From Lachnospiraceae bacterium (GTDB lineage: Bacteria; Bacillota; Clostridia; Lachnospirales; Lachnospiraceae), in NCBI GenBank assembly GCA_017634455.1, contig JAGBNK010000035.1, forward strand, positions 1 through 64,000: a stretch of DNA of 64,000 nucleotides, written 5' to 3'. The position numbers and the translations under genes were made by a program. The notes under the pieces were generated by a model. The model searched no databases. It saw nothing but the letters and a program-made list of their open reading frames with translations, and was not told the DNA's origin. Positions 28,800-37,695 of this stretch are shown here, piece by piece (the first letter of the stretch is position 1; each line of letters begins with the position of its first letter).

Positions 28800-29573
28800 T
28801 TATTTCTCCTGTCTAATAAGCTCGCGTATTGCTTCCACTGCTGTTGTAATTGCTATCTCTGTATCATGAGCCTGCTCATTTGGCAAACCAAGCTTAGCTC
28901 TCTCCTGGTTTGCTACTACCAAAAAGCATGAACCAACACGAACTCTTAGGAAGCTACCTGCTATAAATAATGCTGCTGACTCCATCTCAGATGCCAGACA
29001 TCCCATTCTAAGCCAAGCCTCCCACTTATTTTGTAATTCATAACTTACAGGCATTACCTCTGGCTCATGCTGACCAAAGAATGAGTCCTTACATTGAACC
29101 ACTCCTGTATGATGATTAACTCCAAGCTTCTCAGCCGCCTGAACCAAAGCGTTGGTTACTGTGAAATCAGGAACTGCCGGATATTCAATAGGTGCATATT
29201 CACGGCTTGTTCCCTCCATTCTAATTGCTCCTGTGGCAATTACCACATCTCCTCCGCATACATCTGTCTGCATGCCTCCGCAGGTACCTACTCTGATAAA
29301 TGTATGAGCTCCATTTTTGGAAAGTTCCTCAATGGCAATAGCAGCAGAAGGACCTCCGATTCCTGTAGATGTTACACTTACCTTCACTCCATCGAGTGTA
29401 CCGGTGTATGTGACATATTCTCTGCTGTCTCCCACCAATACCGGATTGTCAAAGTGAGCTGCTATCTTGGCGCATCTCTTTGGATCACCTGGCAGAATCA
29501 CATATTTACCTATATCTTCCGGTCCAACACCTGTATGATATTGTTTTCCTGAACCTTCTGTATAATCAACCAT
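28800..29573 (-). CDS. udp: Uridine phosphorylase family nucleoside phosphorylase
   Basis: This 257-residue PNP/UDP-superfamily enzyme cleaves a nucleoside with phosphate to a base and ribose 1-phosphate. It has the phosphate-binding [28 protein letters not shown], and the ribose-binding EMESAALF. Uridine is the likely substrate given the adjacent cdd, but purine use is not excluded. The ATG at 29573 has GGAGGG seven bases upstream; an in-frame GTG eleven codons earlier would contain that site. It heads the salvage operon. Confidence 0.88.
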   Translation of the reverse strand: MVDYTEGSGKQYHTGVGPEDIGKYVILPGDPKRCAKIAAHFDNPVLVGDSREYVTYTGTLDGVKVSVTSTGIGGPSAAIAIEELSKNGAHTFIRVGTCGGMQTDVCGGDVVIATGAIRMEGTSREYAPIEYPAVPDFTVTNALVQAAEKLGVNHHTGVVQCKDSFFGQHEPEVMPVSYELQNKWEAWLRMGCLASEMESAALFIAGSFLRVRVGSCFLVVANQERAKLGLPNEQAHDTEIAITTAVEAIRELIRQEK

Positions 29574-29668
29574 ATTTATACCCTCCAAATCTATATATTT
29601 GCCCACCTAATATAGGTTGGACCTATGATTTTATTCTACGCATGCACAATAACTAAATATATTTTCCA

Positions 29669-29702
29669 TAAAAAATAGAGATAGCACATGCTACCTCTAT
29701 TA
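29669..29702 (-). terminator. Rho-independent terminator after the cation antiporter gene
   Basis: A 13-bp stem (AATAGAGGTAGCA with TGCTATCTCTATT, one mismatch) with a two-base loop is followed on the minus strand by TTTT. Confidence 0.85.
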
Positions 29703-29773
29703 TATCTCATAATCAATTTATATAAAATCATTATTACGAGTTCCATGCCTATGAATATAGTTTCAATTCATAT

Positions 29774-30760
29774 CTATCTGATGCAAATATATACCAGATA
29801 TGCTGCATACAACACAAGCATAAGGATTCCTTCCGGTCTTGTAATCTTCTTCTTAGTTGCACAGAAGAGCCATACAATGAGAGAAAATACAAGTAATACT
29901 GCAATATCAATCATATTTTCCATAATAAATGCTACCGGACTGATTGCTGCTGCTGTACCTAAAATCAGAAGCACATTGAAGATATTAGAACCAACAACAT
30001 TTCCTATAGCCATATCAAGCTCATTCTTTCTGGCTGCTGCAATTGATGTAGCAAGCTCAGGAAGAGATGTACCACATGCCACGATTGTAAGACCGATAAG
30101 AGTCTGAGATACTCCGAAAGATGAAGCCAATGTTACAGCACCATTTACCACGAAATCTCCACCGTATTTAACAGCAACTGCACCAAGAATAATAAGGAGA
30201 ATTGCCTTCCACATAGGCATGTCCTTATCAATGTCATCCTCGCCTTCAACTACAACTTCCTCACCATTTTCTCTGGCCTTGATAGCCTGCTTAATCATAA
30301 ATGCAAGGAAAAGTGCAAACAACACAAGGAAAGCAATTCCATCTATTCTACCAAGTGTCATTCCATTATCACCCATGATTCCATTCATTCCAATGAATCC
30401 TAAAATAAGAAGCAATACTGCAGTAAATGCAGAAAATGGGAAATCTCTTCTGGTTGTTTCCTTTGAAACCATAAGTGGATTAAATAATGCTGAAATTCCA
30501 AGAACCACCATAAGGTTGAAAATATTTGAACCAACCACATTACTGATTGCCAAAGTATTGGCACCTGCAAGGGATGATGTAATACTAACTGACAACTCAG
30601 GTAGACTTGTTCCCATAGCAACTACTGTCATTCCAATTATAAGTCCCGGTACTCTCAATTTGTAAGCCACTGCAGATGCGCCATCTACAAAGAAGTCCGC
30701 CCCCTTTACAAGCAATACAAATCCCACCACAATAGCTAAGATAGCAAGCAAAATATTCAT
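29774..30760 (-). CDS. Calcium/sodium antiporter family (YrbG-type CaCA) protein
   Basis: This 328-residue protein has about ten membrane helices and two inverted repeats, each with the CaCA alpha motif: GTSLPELSVSITSS with NVVGSNIFNLMVVLG, and GTSLPELATSIAAA with NVVGSNIFNVLLILG. It exchanges a divalent cation for Na+ or H+ across the membrane. Calcium is the family's default substrate. It sits 51 bases after mntP under the same manganese riboswitch, so Mn2+ efflux is a reasonable alternative. Confidence 0.9.
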   Translation of the reverse strand: MNILLAILAIVVGFVLLVKGADFFVDGASAVAYKLRVPGLIIGMTVVAMGTSLPELSVSITSSLAGANTLAISNVVGSNIFNLMVVLGISALFNPLMVSKETTRRDFPFSAFTAVLLLILGFIGMNGIMGDNGMTLGRIDGIAFLVLFALFLAFMIKQAIKARENGEEVVVEGEDDIDKDMPMWKAILLIILGAVAVKYGGDFVVNGAVTLASSFGVSQTLIGLTIVACGTSLPELATSIAAARKNELDMAIGNVVGSNIFNVLLILGTAAAISPVAFIMENMIDIAVLLVFSLIVWLFCATKKKITRPEGILMLVLYAAYLVYICIR

Positions 30761-30811
30761 TCTCTGTTCTCCTTCTCTTTTTTTGTTTACTATTAGTTTT
30801 ATTTAAAAAAG

Positions 30812-31387
30812 CTACATAAATACGCCTTTTACAAATATCTCAATTCCTATACCAATTAGTATCAAGCCGCCAAGTATAGTTGCTCTTCCAGCCAGTTTCA
30901 TTCCTATTCTCTTGCCTGCTAGAAGTCCAATCATACATATGATAAATGTAACAACTGCAATTACAACACAAGCACACAAGGCTTCCATAAATACATATTC
31001 TGAAATTGTAAATCCAACAGATAAAGCATCGATAGAAGTGGCAACGCCCTGTATCATCAGCAGTCCCAGAGTCAATTCAGTTGTTATAATCTCCTCTGAA
31101 TATTTATCTCTGATTCCTTCGTATAGCATCTTGCCACCTATATATCCCAATAACAACAAGGCAATCCAGGGAATAAATAATTCAAATACCTTGAACTTCT
31201 CCACAACTGTTCTAACACAAACCCATCCTATAAGAGGCATGGCAAATTGGAAAAAAGCATAGGTAAAAGCAATAATGCACATTCGTCTTTTTCGCATATT
31301 GGGTTCATTTAATCCGTTAGCAACAGATACTGTAAATGCATCCATAGCCAGACCCACACCCAATAATATACTGTTTATTAAGTTCAT
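30812..31387 (-). CDS. mntP: Manganese efflux pump MntP
   Basis: This 191-residue six-helix membrane protein (DUF204) has the conserved acidic motif GLAMDAFTVSVANG in the first helix and a matching one (TSIDALSVGFT) in the second half. It exports Mn2+. The yybP-ykoY riboswitch directly upstream independently supports the assignment, since that RNA senses Mn2+ and commonly controls mntP. Confidence 0.95.
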   Translation of the reverse strand: MNLINSILLGVGLAMDAFTVSVANGLNEPNMRKRRMCIIAFTYAFFQFAMPLIGWVCVRTVVEKFKVFELFIPWIALLLLGYIGGKMLYEGIRDKYSEEIITTELTLGLLMIQGVATSIDALSVGFTISEYVFMEALCACVVIAVVTFIICMIGLLAGKRIGMKLAGRATILGGLILIGIGIEIFVKGVFM

Positions 31388-31431
31388 ACTTACATCCTTT
31401 TATTATATTTTCCAACGTAAAGGCTACAAAC

Positions 31432-31563
31432 AAAAAAGACCTGCGGTGCAAAAGGATATAACAATCCTCTTACACGCAAGTCTCATTCTTTAAGATCAGC
31501 CAGGTCACAATGACCGAGATTGTTGACTAATCACGGCTATGCCGCGAATTACTCCCTTACGGA
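31432..31563 (-). promoter_or_regulatory. Manganese riboswitch (yybP-ykoY) with expression-platform terminator
   Basis: The minus strand has the yybP-ykoY signature elements GGGAGTA near the 5' end (about 31549-31556), the GTCAACA segment (31521-31527), and GAGACTTGC (about 31485-31493). A terminator hairpin follows, AGACTTGCGTG with CACCGCAGGTCT, then TTTTTTG (31432-31493). The terminator strand overlaps the aptamer's 3' side, so Mn2+ binding should favour read-through into mntP. It lies about 45 bases before the mntP start. Confidence 0.9.
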
Positions 31564-31570
31564 TGTATGA

Positions 31571-31600
31571 AGTATAATTTATAAAACGTATGTTAGTCAA
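31571..31600 (-). promoter_or_regulatory. Promoter of the riboswitch-mntP operon
   Basis: The minus strand has -35 TTGACT at 31595-31600, an 18-base spacer, and -10 TATACT at 31571-31576. The -35 box lies inside the last codons of the upstream PAP2 gene. Confidence 0.75.
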
Positions 31601-32264
31601 CACTAACTTCTTTTTCATCACCAAATTTATCCTGAATCTTCTTAGCAATCCAAGAACCAACTACTCCACAGAATACTCCAATGAAGAGTGATACGAATAC
31701 ATCTGTTGGCCAGTGAATAAAGAGATACAATCTGGAAACTGCAATACATGCGGCCAATACAATTGCTGGGATTCCCCATTTCTTATTGTTTCTATAAATG
31801 GCAACTGCTGATGCAAATGATGCTGATGTATGTCCTGATGGAAATGAATAATCATCCTGAAATACAAGCATCTGATTAAGTGGATCCAAAATCCATGCTG
31901 GACGGCAACGAACAGTCACTCGCTTTAATACAATATTTACAATGAAGACTGATAATACCAGCGCCCAAAAGGATGCCCATGCAATCTGCTTCTGATGTGC
32001 AAATATAAATGTCTTCAATGTCTTGTGATCTGAGTTCATCCAAGCTCTGGTGCCTACGCATATCAACATAAACAATGTGAGAGCTATCCAGAAAATTCCA
32101 GCATCTCCAAGTGATGTGACAAATAAATTGATTTTATCAAGCACTGGATTATGAAATCCCTGAAACCAATCTAAGAGATCCTTCTCCCACTGGAAATAGA
32201 AGATATCTCCACCTGCCACCAAGTCTGCATACTGACTTGAAACCGCTTCCCCTGTTGTAATCAT
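31593..32264 (-). CDS. PAP2 family membrane phosphatase
   Basis: This 223-residue protein has about six membrane helices and the three PAP2 motifs: KRVTVRCRP, PSGH (about 145), and SRLYLFIHWPTD. Bacterial members dephosphorylate undecaprenyl pyrophosphate or phosphatidic acid-type lipids at the outer face of the membrane. An N-terminal extension of about 40 residues precedes the first helix. It lies 53 bases after tyrS and may share its T-box-controlled transcript. Confidence 0.87.
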   Translation of the reverse strand: MITTGEAVSSQYADLVAGGDIFYFQWEKDLLDWFQGFHNPVLDKINLFVTSLGDAGIFWIALTLFMLICVGTRAWMNSDHKTLKTFIFAHQKQIAWASFWALVLSVFIVNIVLKRVTVRCRPAWILDPLNQMLVFQDDYSFPSGHTSASFASAVAIYRNNKKWGIPAIVLAACIAVSRLYLFIHWPTDVFVSLFIGVFCGVVGSWIAKKIQDKFGDEKEVSVD

Positions 32265-32317
32265 ATATATAACCTCCCATATGACTTATTTATTATGATT
32301 ATATCATTTTGGGTTAA

Positions 32318-33541
32318 TTATTTTACAACAATCTTGCAGAAATTCTTCTTGCCCTTTTTCAATACAAAGTCTGTGTCAAATGCGCTCTTATCATATGCGG
32401 TAAATGGGTCTGTAACCTTCTCATCATTTACAGAAACACCATTTTGCTGAACAGCTCGACGAGCCTCTCCACGAGATGTAGTAAGTCCTGATGAAACCAA
32501 AAGTGTAAGGATATCTACTTTGCCATCTCTGAAGTCTTCATCTGCAATTGCTGCTTCAGGCATATTGTCTGCTGAGATTGCTCCTGAGAACAAAGCCTTG
32601 GATGTATCACGAGCCTTGGAAGCTTCCTCCTCACCATGAACCAACTTTGTAAGTTCGTAGGCTAAGATATCCTTGGCTTCATTAAGCTGGGAACCTTCCC
32701 ATTTTTCCATAGCTTCAATCTCTTCAAGAGGAAGGAATGTAAGCATTCTAAGACATTTCAAAACATCAGCGTCAGCTACATTTCTCCAGTATTGATAGAA
32801 GTCAAATGGAGAAGTCTTCTCAGGGTCAAGCCATACAGCACCAGACTGTGTCTTACCCATCTTCTTACCCTCTGAATTGAGAAGCAATACCTGTGTCATA
32901 GCATATGCATCTCCACCAAGCTTTCTACGGATAAGTTCTGTACCACCAAGCATATTGCTCCACTGGTCATCACCACCGAACTGCATGTTACATCCGTACT
33001 TCTGGTACAACATGTAGAAATCGTATGACTGCATAATCATGTAGTTAAACTCAAGGAAACTAAGTCCCTTTTCCATACGCTGCTTGTAACACTCTGCAGT
33101 AAGCATACGGTTAACTGAGAAATGTGGTCCTACTTCACGAAGAACCTCCACATAGTTAAGTCCCATTAACCAATCTGCATTATTTACCAAAATAGCTTTA
33201 TCATCGCTGAAATCGATAAATCTACTCATCTGCTTCTTGAAGCATTCTACATTGTGATTAATCTGCTCTGTTGTCATCATCTGGCGCATATCACTTCTTC
33301 CTGAAGGATCACCAATCTGTGCAGTACCTCCACCGATAAGGGCAATAGGTTTGTTTCCTGCCATCTGTAATCTCTTCATAAGGCATAAAGCCATGAAGTG
33401 ACCTACATGTAAACTGTCAGCTGTTGGATCAAATCCAATATAGAACACTGCCTTTCCATTATTTACCAATTCTCTAATTTCCGGTTCATCTGTTACCTGA
33501 GCTATTAAACCTCTGGCAACTAATTCTTCGTATACTTGCAT
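32318..33541 (-). CDS. tyrS: Tyrosyl-tRNA synthetase
   Basis: This 407-residue class I synthetase has the HIGH-type HVGHFMALC, the KMSKS-type loop KMGKTQSGA, and a C-terminal S4 domain (about 345-407). The ATG at 33541 follows AAAGGAAAAAGAG and gives the expected N terminus; an upstream in-frame ATG adds 15 charged residues and is unlikely. A T-box leader with a Tyr specifier codon precedes it. Confidence 0.96.
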   Translation of the reverse strand: MQVYEELVARGLIAQVTDEPEIRELVNNGKAVFYIGFDPTADSLHVGHFMALCLMKRLQMAGNKPIALIGGGTAQIGDPSGRSDMRQMMTTEQINHNVECFKKQMSRFIDFSDDKAILVNNADWLMGLNYVEVLREVGPHFSVNRMLTAECYKQRMEKGLSFLEFNYMIMQSYDFYMLYQKYGCNMQFGGDDQWSNMLGGTELIRRKLGGDAYAMTQVLLLNSEGKKMGKTQSGAVWLDPEKTSPFDFYQYWRNVADADVLKCLRMLTFLPLEEIEAMEKWEGSQLNEAKDILAYELTKLVHGEEEASKARDTSKALFSGAISADNMPEAAIADEDFRDGKVDILTLLVSSGLTTSRGEARRAVQQNGVSVNDEKVTDPFTAYDKSAFDTDFVLKKGKKNFCKIVVK

Positions 33542-33621
33542 CTCTTTTTCCTTTCTTCTTCTATTATTTACCGGTTCTGCTTCCATGGAAGCTTATTCCT
33601 TGTAGAAAATATTTATGCAAT

Positions 33622-33903
33622 AAAAAAGTCCCTATCTCCTACATGGAAGATAAAGGACGAAAAATCGTGGTACCACCTTTATTCATATATACCTCACAGT
33701 ATATATCTCATCGAGTTACTATCATAACTACCAGCAACTATAACGTGCGCCAACCCGTCTTACCCTACTGTTAATTTCAGGCAGCCCCTCCGGAATGTAT
33801 TCAATTTACCGACGCATCAGCCTCGCACCACCCGGCATCTCTCTCATCACATCCGACATAAATCTACTTGTTTCCATCTCTGGGTTTTCTAAATTCAATT
33901 ACG
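33622..33903 (-). promoter_or_regulatory. T-box leader of tyrS
   Basis: The minus strand carries a full T-box leader of about 280 nt. The T-box core AGGTGGTACCACG is at 33666-33678, with UGGU able to pair with the ACCA end of tRNA-Tyr. A TAC specifier in GAATACATTCC is at 33797-33799 and is followed by A as expected. The terminator hairpin ends at a T-run (33622-33658). Uncharged tRNA-Tyr should stabilise the antiterminator and turn on tyrS. Confidence 0.93.
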
Positions 33904-33909
33904 GTCTTT

Positions 33910-33939
33910 ATTATATAAACTCACATAATCTAATGTCAA
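33910..33939 (-). promoter_or_regulatory. Promoter of the tyrS T-box leader
   Basis: The minus strand has -35 TTGACA at 33934-33939, an 18-base spacer, and a perfect -10 TATAAT at 33910-33915. Confidence 0.85.
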
Positions 33940-34034
33940 GATTATTCTATTTAATCCTGTTAAATATTTTTATCTAATTCTGGAAAATAATCCTGTCACT
34001 TTTTGATTATAGAATCATTTCTCACAATATAAAG

Positions 34035-34070
34035 AATTGGGAATAACCAGTGTGTCGGCTATTCCCAATT
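34035..34070 (-). terminator. Terminator after the GPH transporter gene
   Basis: An 11-bp stem (AATTGGGAATA region with TATTCCCAATT) has a loop of about 13 bases and is followed on the minus strand by TCTTTATATT. The T-tract is imperfect. Confidence 0.65.
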
Positions 34071-34100
34071 GGTTTAACTACAATAATTTACTTTTATTAA

Positions 34101-35588
34101 TTATGCTTCTGCTTTAGCATTCTCTCTCATTTCATGAACTTCGTTAGCAACATTTACCATCTCTTCTTTTGTAAGATGATACCACTTCATTGCAAGTATT
34201 GTACAAGCAAATCCGATAATTGGAAGTCCGAATGATAAGAACATTGACATCCAGAAGAGTGGCCATGTAGCAGGATCACCCATCTGAGGTGTTGTTGTCT
34301 TATATCCGATAAATGCGATCATAAATGCAGCAATTGCATTTCCAAATGCTGATATAACCTTATCAAGAAGTGACTTGATATTTGCTACAATACCAGGAAT
34401 ATAATGTCCTGATCTTGTAAGCTCATAATCTGTAACGTCAGCAATCATTGCAGTATTTGCTGTTGTAACTGCCATCTGTGCACCCTGCTTGATAACCATA
34501 AGTCCGCAGTAGATTATTGTAGGAATTATAGCTAAACCAATTTCTGACATCTTTCCTGCTGAGAACAATACGAAACTTGCACCAATCAATACAGCGTTAG
34601 CAACAAGAGAAACCCATGTCCAAAGAACTGTTGTCTTCTTTGTTCCAAGCTTACCTATCATTGCTCCTCCAAGCAATGCGAATGCAATACCAATAATCAT
34701 TGTTACGTTTCCAAGCATTGTAGAAACCTTGTAAGATCCAATCAAAATACCTGCTAAAAGAGTATTAACCAGTGACTGTGATGCTGTTGTTGTTGCAATC
34801 TTATCTGAGGCTGTTGCAACAATCATCATCTGAAGTGGCTTATTACCCTTCAATATATTCCACATTTCCTTCAGATTAAGCTTCTGCTCAGCTTCATCAG
34901 GATTCTTCTTTGGCTTGCTAGCCTCAAATATCTCAATAGTATCAACCTTCCAAAGTGCAATACATGCTACAAGTACAAATACACCACCTACAATTGCGTA
35001 TAAGAAACATGCTTCCTTAAGCATTGGTGCATTATACTGATTATCGTATTTAGGCAAAATAAGGAATGAGATAATTGTATTAAATGCCATCGGTGTAAGA
35101 TATGAATACATTGTACCGATAAGTCCAACCATTCCTCTTTGCTTTGGATCATTTGTAAGAACAGTACCTACTGCTCCACCTGCAATACCGTTAATCGTGT
35201 AACCTATAAAGTAAAGAATGTAAATAATAACGAAAATAACTATTCCCGTTACACCTTTATATTTACTTGCTGCCCAGTTGAACATTGCAAATGCTGAAAG
35301 TGCTTCAATTGCAAAACCAATAATAAGGAATAATCTGATTTTTCCTTTTTTAGGATTTACAACGTCGAACAACCATCCTGCTGCTGTATCAGTTACAGCA
35401 TCAAACAATCTTGTTACTGTAGCAATAATACCCATTGTTGCTACAGCAATTCCATATCCTTCCGTAGCAATATATGATGCATACATCATAAGCAAATAGA
35501 AACATATACCGTTACCGTTATTTGCCATTCCGAATATCAACTGAAACCAATTGGCTCGGCGATACTCTATCTTTTTTTCCTCTGCCAT
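34101..35588 (-). CDS. GPH-family (MFS) sugar:cation symporter
   Basis: This 495-residue protein has twelve predicted membrane helices and the GPH-type N-terminal segment with DAVTDTAAGWLFD and the loop KKGKIRLFLI, as in MelB/XynP symporters. It would take up a glycoside, pentoside or hexuronide with Na+ or H+. No adjacent glycosidase gene fixes the substrate. The ATG at 35588 has GGAGGG seven bases upstream; an earlier in-frame ATG overlaps that site. It is a single gene with its own terminator. Confidence 0.85.
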   Translation of the reverse strand: MAEEKKIEYRRANWFQLIFGMANNGNGICFYLLMMYASYIATEGYGIAVATMGIIATVTRLFDAVTDTAAGWLFDVVNPKKGKIRLFLIIGFAIEALSAFAMFNWAASKYKGVTGIVIFVIIYILYFIGYTINGIAGGAVGTVLTNDPKQRGMVGLIGTMYSYLTPMAFNTIISFLILPKYDNQYNAPMLKEACFLYAIVGGVFVLVACIALWKVDTIEIFEASKPKKNPDEAEQKLNLKEMWNILKGNKPLQMMIVATASDKIATTTASQSLVNTLLAGILIGSYKVSTMLGNVTMIIGIAFALLGGAMIGKLGTKKTTVLWTWVSLVANAVLIGASFVLFSAGKMSEIGLAIIPTIIYCGLMVIKQGAQMAVTTANTAMIADVTDYELTRSGHYIPGIVANIKSLLDKVISAFGNAIAAFMIAFIGYKTTTPQMGDPATWPLFWMSMFLSFGLPIIGFACTILAMKWYHLTKEEMVNVANEVHEMRENAKAEA

Positions 35589-35720
35589 AATATAACCCTC
35601 CATATCATGTAAATAATAACTTCTATAACTTTATTATAAATACGGAGAATAATTATTTTTCTAATTTTTATATAATGTGTCTAAATTTTCGTTAATAAAT
35701 GTTAAATAATTCATTTTTTT

Positions 35721-35755
35721 TACAAAAAAACTCTTACAAATTATTGTAAGAGTTT
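35721..35755 (-). terminator. Terminator of the tRNA-Ser/tRNA-Cys transcript
   Basis: A 12-bp stem (AAACTCTTACAA with TTGTAAGAGTTT) with a short loop is followed on the minus strand by a run of T. It begins ten bases after tRNA-Cys. Confidence 0.9.
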
Positions 35756-35764
35756 CCTATGAAC

Positions 35765-35835
35765 AGGTGCCAGTCGGATTTGAACCAACGATCAGGGAGT
35801 TGCAGTCCCACGCCTTACCACTTGGCTATGGCACC
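35765..35835 (-). tRNA. tRNA-Cys (GCA)
   Basis: The 71-nt cloverleaf on the minus strand has acceptor GGTGCCA pairing with TGGCACC, anticodon loop CTGCAAC (anticodon GCA), and U as the discriminator base, the identity element of tRNA-Cys. The 3' CCA is not encoded. It is the second gene of a two-tRNA transcript. Confidence 0.96.
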
Positions 35836-35859
35836 ATATTAAGTTATTACGTTGAAAAA

Positions 35860-35947
35860 CGGAGAAGGAGGGATTTGAACCCTCGCGCCGGTTACCCGAC
35901 CTATACCCTTAGCAGGGGCACCTCTTCGGCCACTTGAGTACTTCTCC
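35860..35947 (-). tRNA. tRNA-Ser (GCT)
   Basis: The 88-nt class II tRNA on the minus strand has acceptor GGAGAAG with CTTCTCC, anticodon loop CTGCTAA (anticodon GCT, codons AGC/AGU), a long variable arm as required for Ser, and G as discriminator. CCA is not encoded. Confidence 0.96.
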
Positions 35948-35986
35948 CTGTCAATTAAATTCTTCTTTAATCACAACGCATAGACA

Positions 35987-36015
35987 ATTCTACTAAATCA
36001 CTATATTTTTGTCAA
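35987..36015 (-). promoter_or_regulatory. Promoter of the tRNA-Ser/tRNA-Cys transcript
   Basis: The minus strand has -35 TTGACA at 36010-36015, a 17-base spacer, and -10 TAGAAT at 35987-35992, about 35 bases before tRNA-Ser. The -10 is the same as that of the SRP RNA promoter. Confidence 0.8.
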
Positions 36016-36089
36016 TGAATTTTTCTTTATTCTCCCTATTTTTCTTTTAAATAATTAATAATTTAATACCTGTAACTGTATTAACTACT

Positions 36090-36644
36090 TTAATTATCCT
36101 TTTTAAATTGTAAAATAGCTGTATCGTACAAGTTATTGCCGTGGCAATCTCCAACAACTATTACTGGAAAATCAACTACTTTTATCTTTCTAATAGCTTC
36201 TGCCCCTAAATCCTCATAACATACTATCTCTGATTCAACTATACATTTAGAAAGCAAAGTTCCAGCTCCACCTATTGCTGCGAAATATACAGCATTATTT
36301 CTCTTAATTGCCTCCAATACTTCAGGTGTTCTCTTTCCTTTGCCAATCATGGCTTTCAAACCTAAGTCAAGAAGAGTTGGAGCATATTTGTCCATACGAC
36401 TTGCAGTTGTAGGTCCAGCAGATCCTATAGGTCTGCCCTCCCTTGCAGGAGATGGCCCCATATAATAGATAGTAGCATCCTCCAATTCAATTGGAAGTTT
36501 ATGACCTTTTTCTATTAATTCCATAAGTCTCTTGTGAGCTGCATCCCTTGCTACATACATCTCACCTGTGAGATATACATAATCTCCGGCTTTTAAATCC
36601 TTTGCTATCTCTGCTGTTATTGGTAAATTTATTTTCTTATCCAT
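36090..36644 (-). CDS. fumB: Fumarate hydratase, Fe-S type, beta subunit
   Basis: This 184-residue protein matches the C-terminal (beta) half of class I fumarases and L-tartrate dehydratases, with GSAGPTTASRMD, IGKGKRTPEV, an IGGAGTLLSK segment and a conserved GDCHGNNLYD near the C terminus. With the alpha subunit it hydrates fumarate to malate; tartrate dehydration is the main alternative. It lies 90 bases after the alpha gene on the same strand. The symbol is by family convention. Confidence 0.9.
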   Translation of the reverse strand: MDKKINLPITAEIAKDLKAGDYVYLTGEMYVARDAAHKRLMELIEKGHKLPIELEDATIYYMGPSPAREGRPIGSAGPTTASRMDKYAPTLLDLGLKAMIGKGKRTPEVLEAIKRNNAVYFAAIGGAGTLLSKCIVESEIVCYEDLGAEAIRKIKVVDFPVIVVGDCHGNNLYDTAILQFKKDN

Positions 36645-36736
36645 TTCACACCTATACTAATTTTTATTTTCTATACTTCATATCTTGCCCACACTAAAAA
36701 AAGAGCAGGCTTTCCTCGTTTTATAAATATTTTTGG

Positions 36737-37582
36737 CTATATCTCTCTAACACTATGACGATTTACATGGCAACATATATTTATTGCCACAGGCAAACCG
36801 GCTATATGAGTTGGATAAGTATTAATATTTACCGCAAGGGCTGTAGTTGTACCTCCCAAACCCCCAGGACCAATACCTAAATCGTTAATTTTCTCCAACA
36901 TTTCCTGTTCTAAATCAGCCACCCATCCAATTTTACTGTGGCAATTTATATCTCTCGTAAGCGCTTTTTTTGACAGTAGAGCACATTTTTCAAATGTACC
37001 TCCAATTCCTACTCCCACAACCATAGGAGGACAAGCATTTGGTCCAGCATCCTTTACAGCTGTCAAAATAGCATTCTTCACACCTTCAATTCCATCAGCA
37101 GGCTTTAACATAAATACCCTGCTCATATTCTCACTTCCAAATCCCTTTGGTGCCAGAGTTATTCTCACCTTGTCACCTGGTACAATACTGTAATGGATTA
37201 TGGCAGGAGTATTATCTTCTGTATTCACACGTTCTATTGGATCAGATACCACGGATTTTCTGAGAAATCCTTCTGTATAGCCAGCCTTTACACCATTATT
37301 GATAGCTTCTTCAATATTTACCCCTATGAAATGCACATCCTGACCAACTTCAATAAATACAACTGCCATACCAGTGTCCTGACAAATAGGTATTACCTCT
37401 TTGTCTGCTATTTCAAGATTATCTTCCAGCTGGTTTAATATTTTCTTACCCAGCTCAGACTCTTCATTTACACATGCTCTATCCAATGCTTCTCGCATAT
37501 CTTTTGATAGATAATGATTGGCTTCAATACACATTTCCTTAATATTTTCTGTAATAACAGCTGTATCTATTTCTCTAATCAT
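36737..37582 (-). CDS. fumA: Fumarate hydratase, Fe-S type, alpha subunit
   Basis: This 281-residue protein carries the oxygen-sensitive 4Fe-4S catalytic half of a class I fumarase: CQDTGMAVVFIE, APKGFGSENMS, and NACPPMVVGVGIGG hold conserved cysteines and substrate residues. I chose the ATG at 37582, with GGAGG five bases upstream and the typical MIREID start; two in-frame ATGs lie a few codons earlier. A short T-rich stretch with a weak hairpin separates it from the beta gene, so partial termination is possible. Confidence 0.9.
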   Translation of the reverse strand: MIREIDTAVITENIKEMCIEANHYLSKDMREALDRACVNEESELGKKILNQLEDNLEIADKEVIPICQDTGMAVVFIEVGQDVHFIGVNIEEAINNGVKAGYTEGFLRKSVVSDPIERVNTEDNTPAIIHYSIVPGDKVRITLAPKGFGSENMSRVFMLKPADGIEGVKNAILTAVKDAGPNACPPMVVGVGIGGTFEKCALLSKKALTRDINCHSKIGWVADLEQEMLEKINDLGIGPGGLGGTTTALAVNINTYPTHIAGLPVAINICCHVNRHSVREI

Positions 37583-37613
37583 ACCTGCCTCCATTTTTTC
37601 CATTGGCTCTATT

Positions 37614-37655
37614 ATAAAACAAATAGCCTGCCAGTTAAAGGTTAACCAGCAGACT
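37614..37655 (-). terminator. Terminator after the SDR gene
   Basis: An imperfect stem of about 13 bp (AGTCTGC.GGTTAA with TTAAC.GGCAGGCT) is followed on the minus strand by ATTTGTTTT. It separates the SDR gene from the fumarase genes. Confidence 0.72.
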
Positions 37656-37695
37656 ATAACATTTCTTTTGTTATTATTTACATTCTATAGATTAT

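Noticed and set aside
29613-29625. TAGGT-TGG-ACCTA palindrome upstream of udp, as an operator
   Set aside because: Only five-base arms, no known regulator motif matched, and the position relative to a promoter is unclear.
36645-36736. Terminator between the fumarase alpha and beta genes
   Set aside because: There is a T-run but the preceding stem is only about three bp, and the two subunits must be made together.
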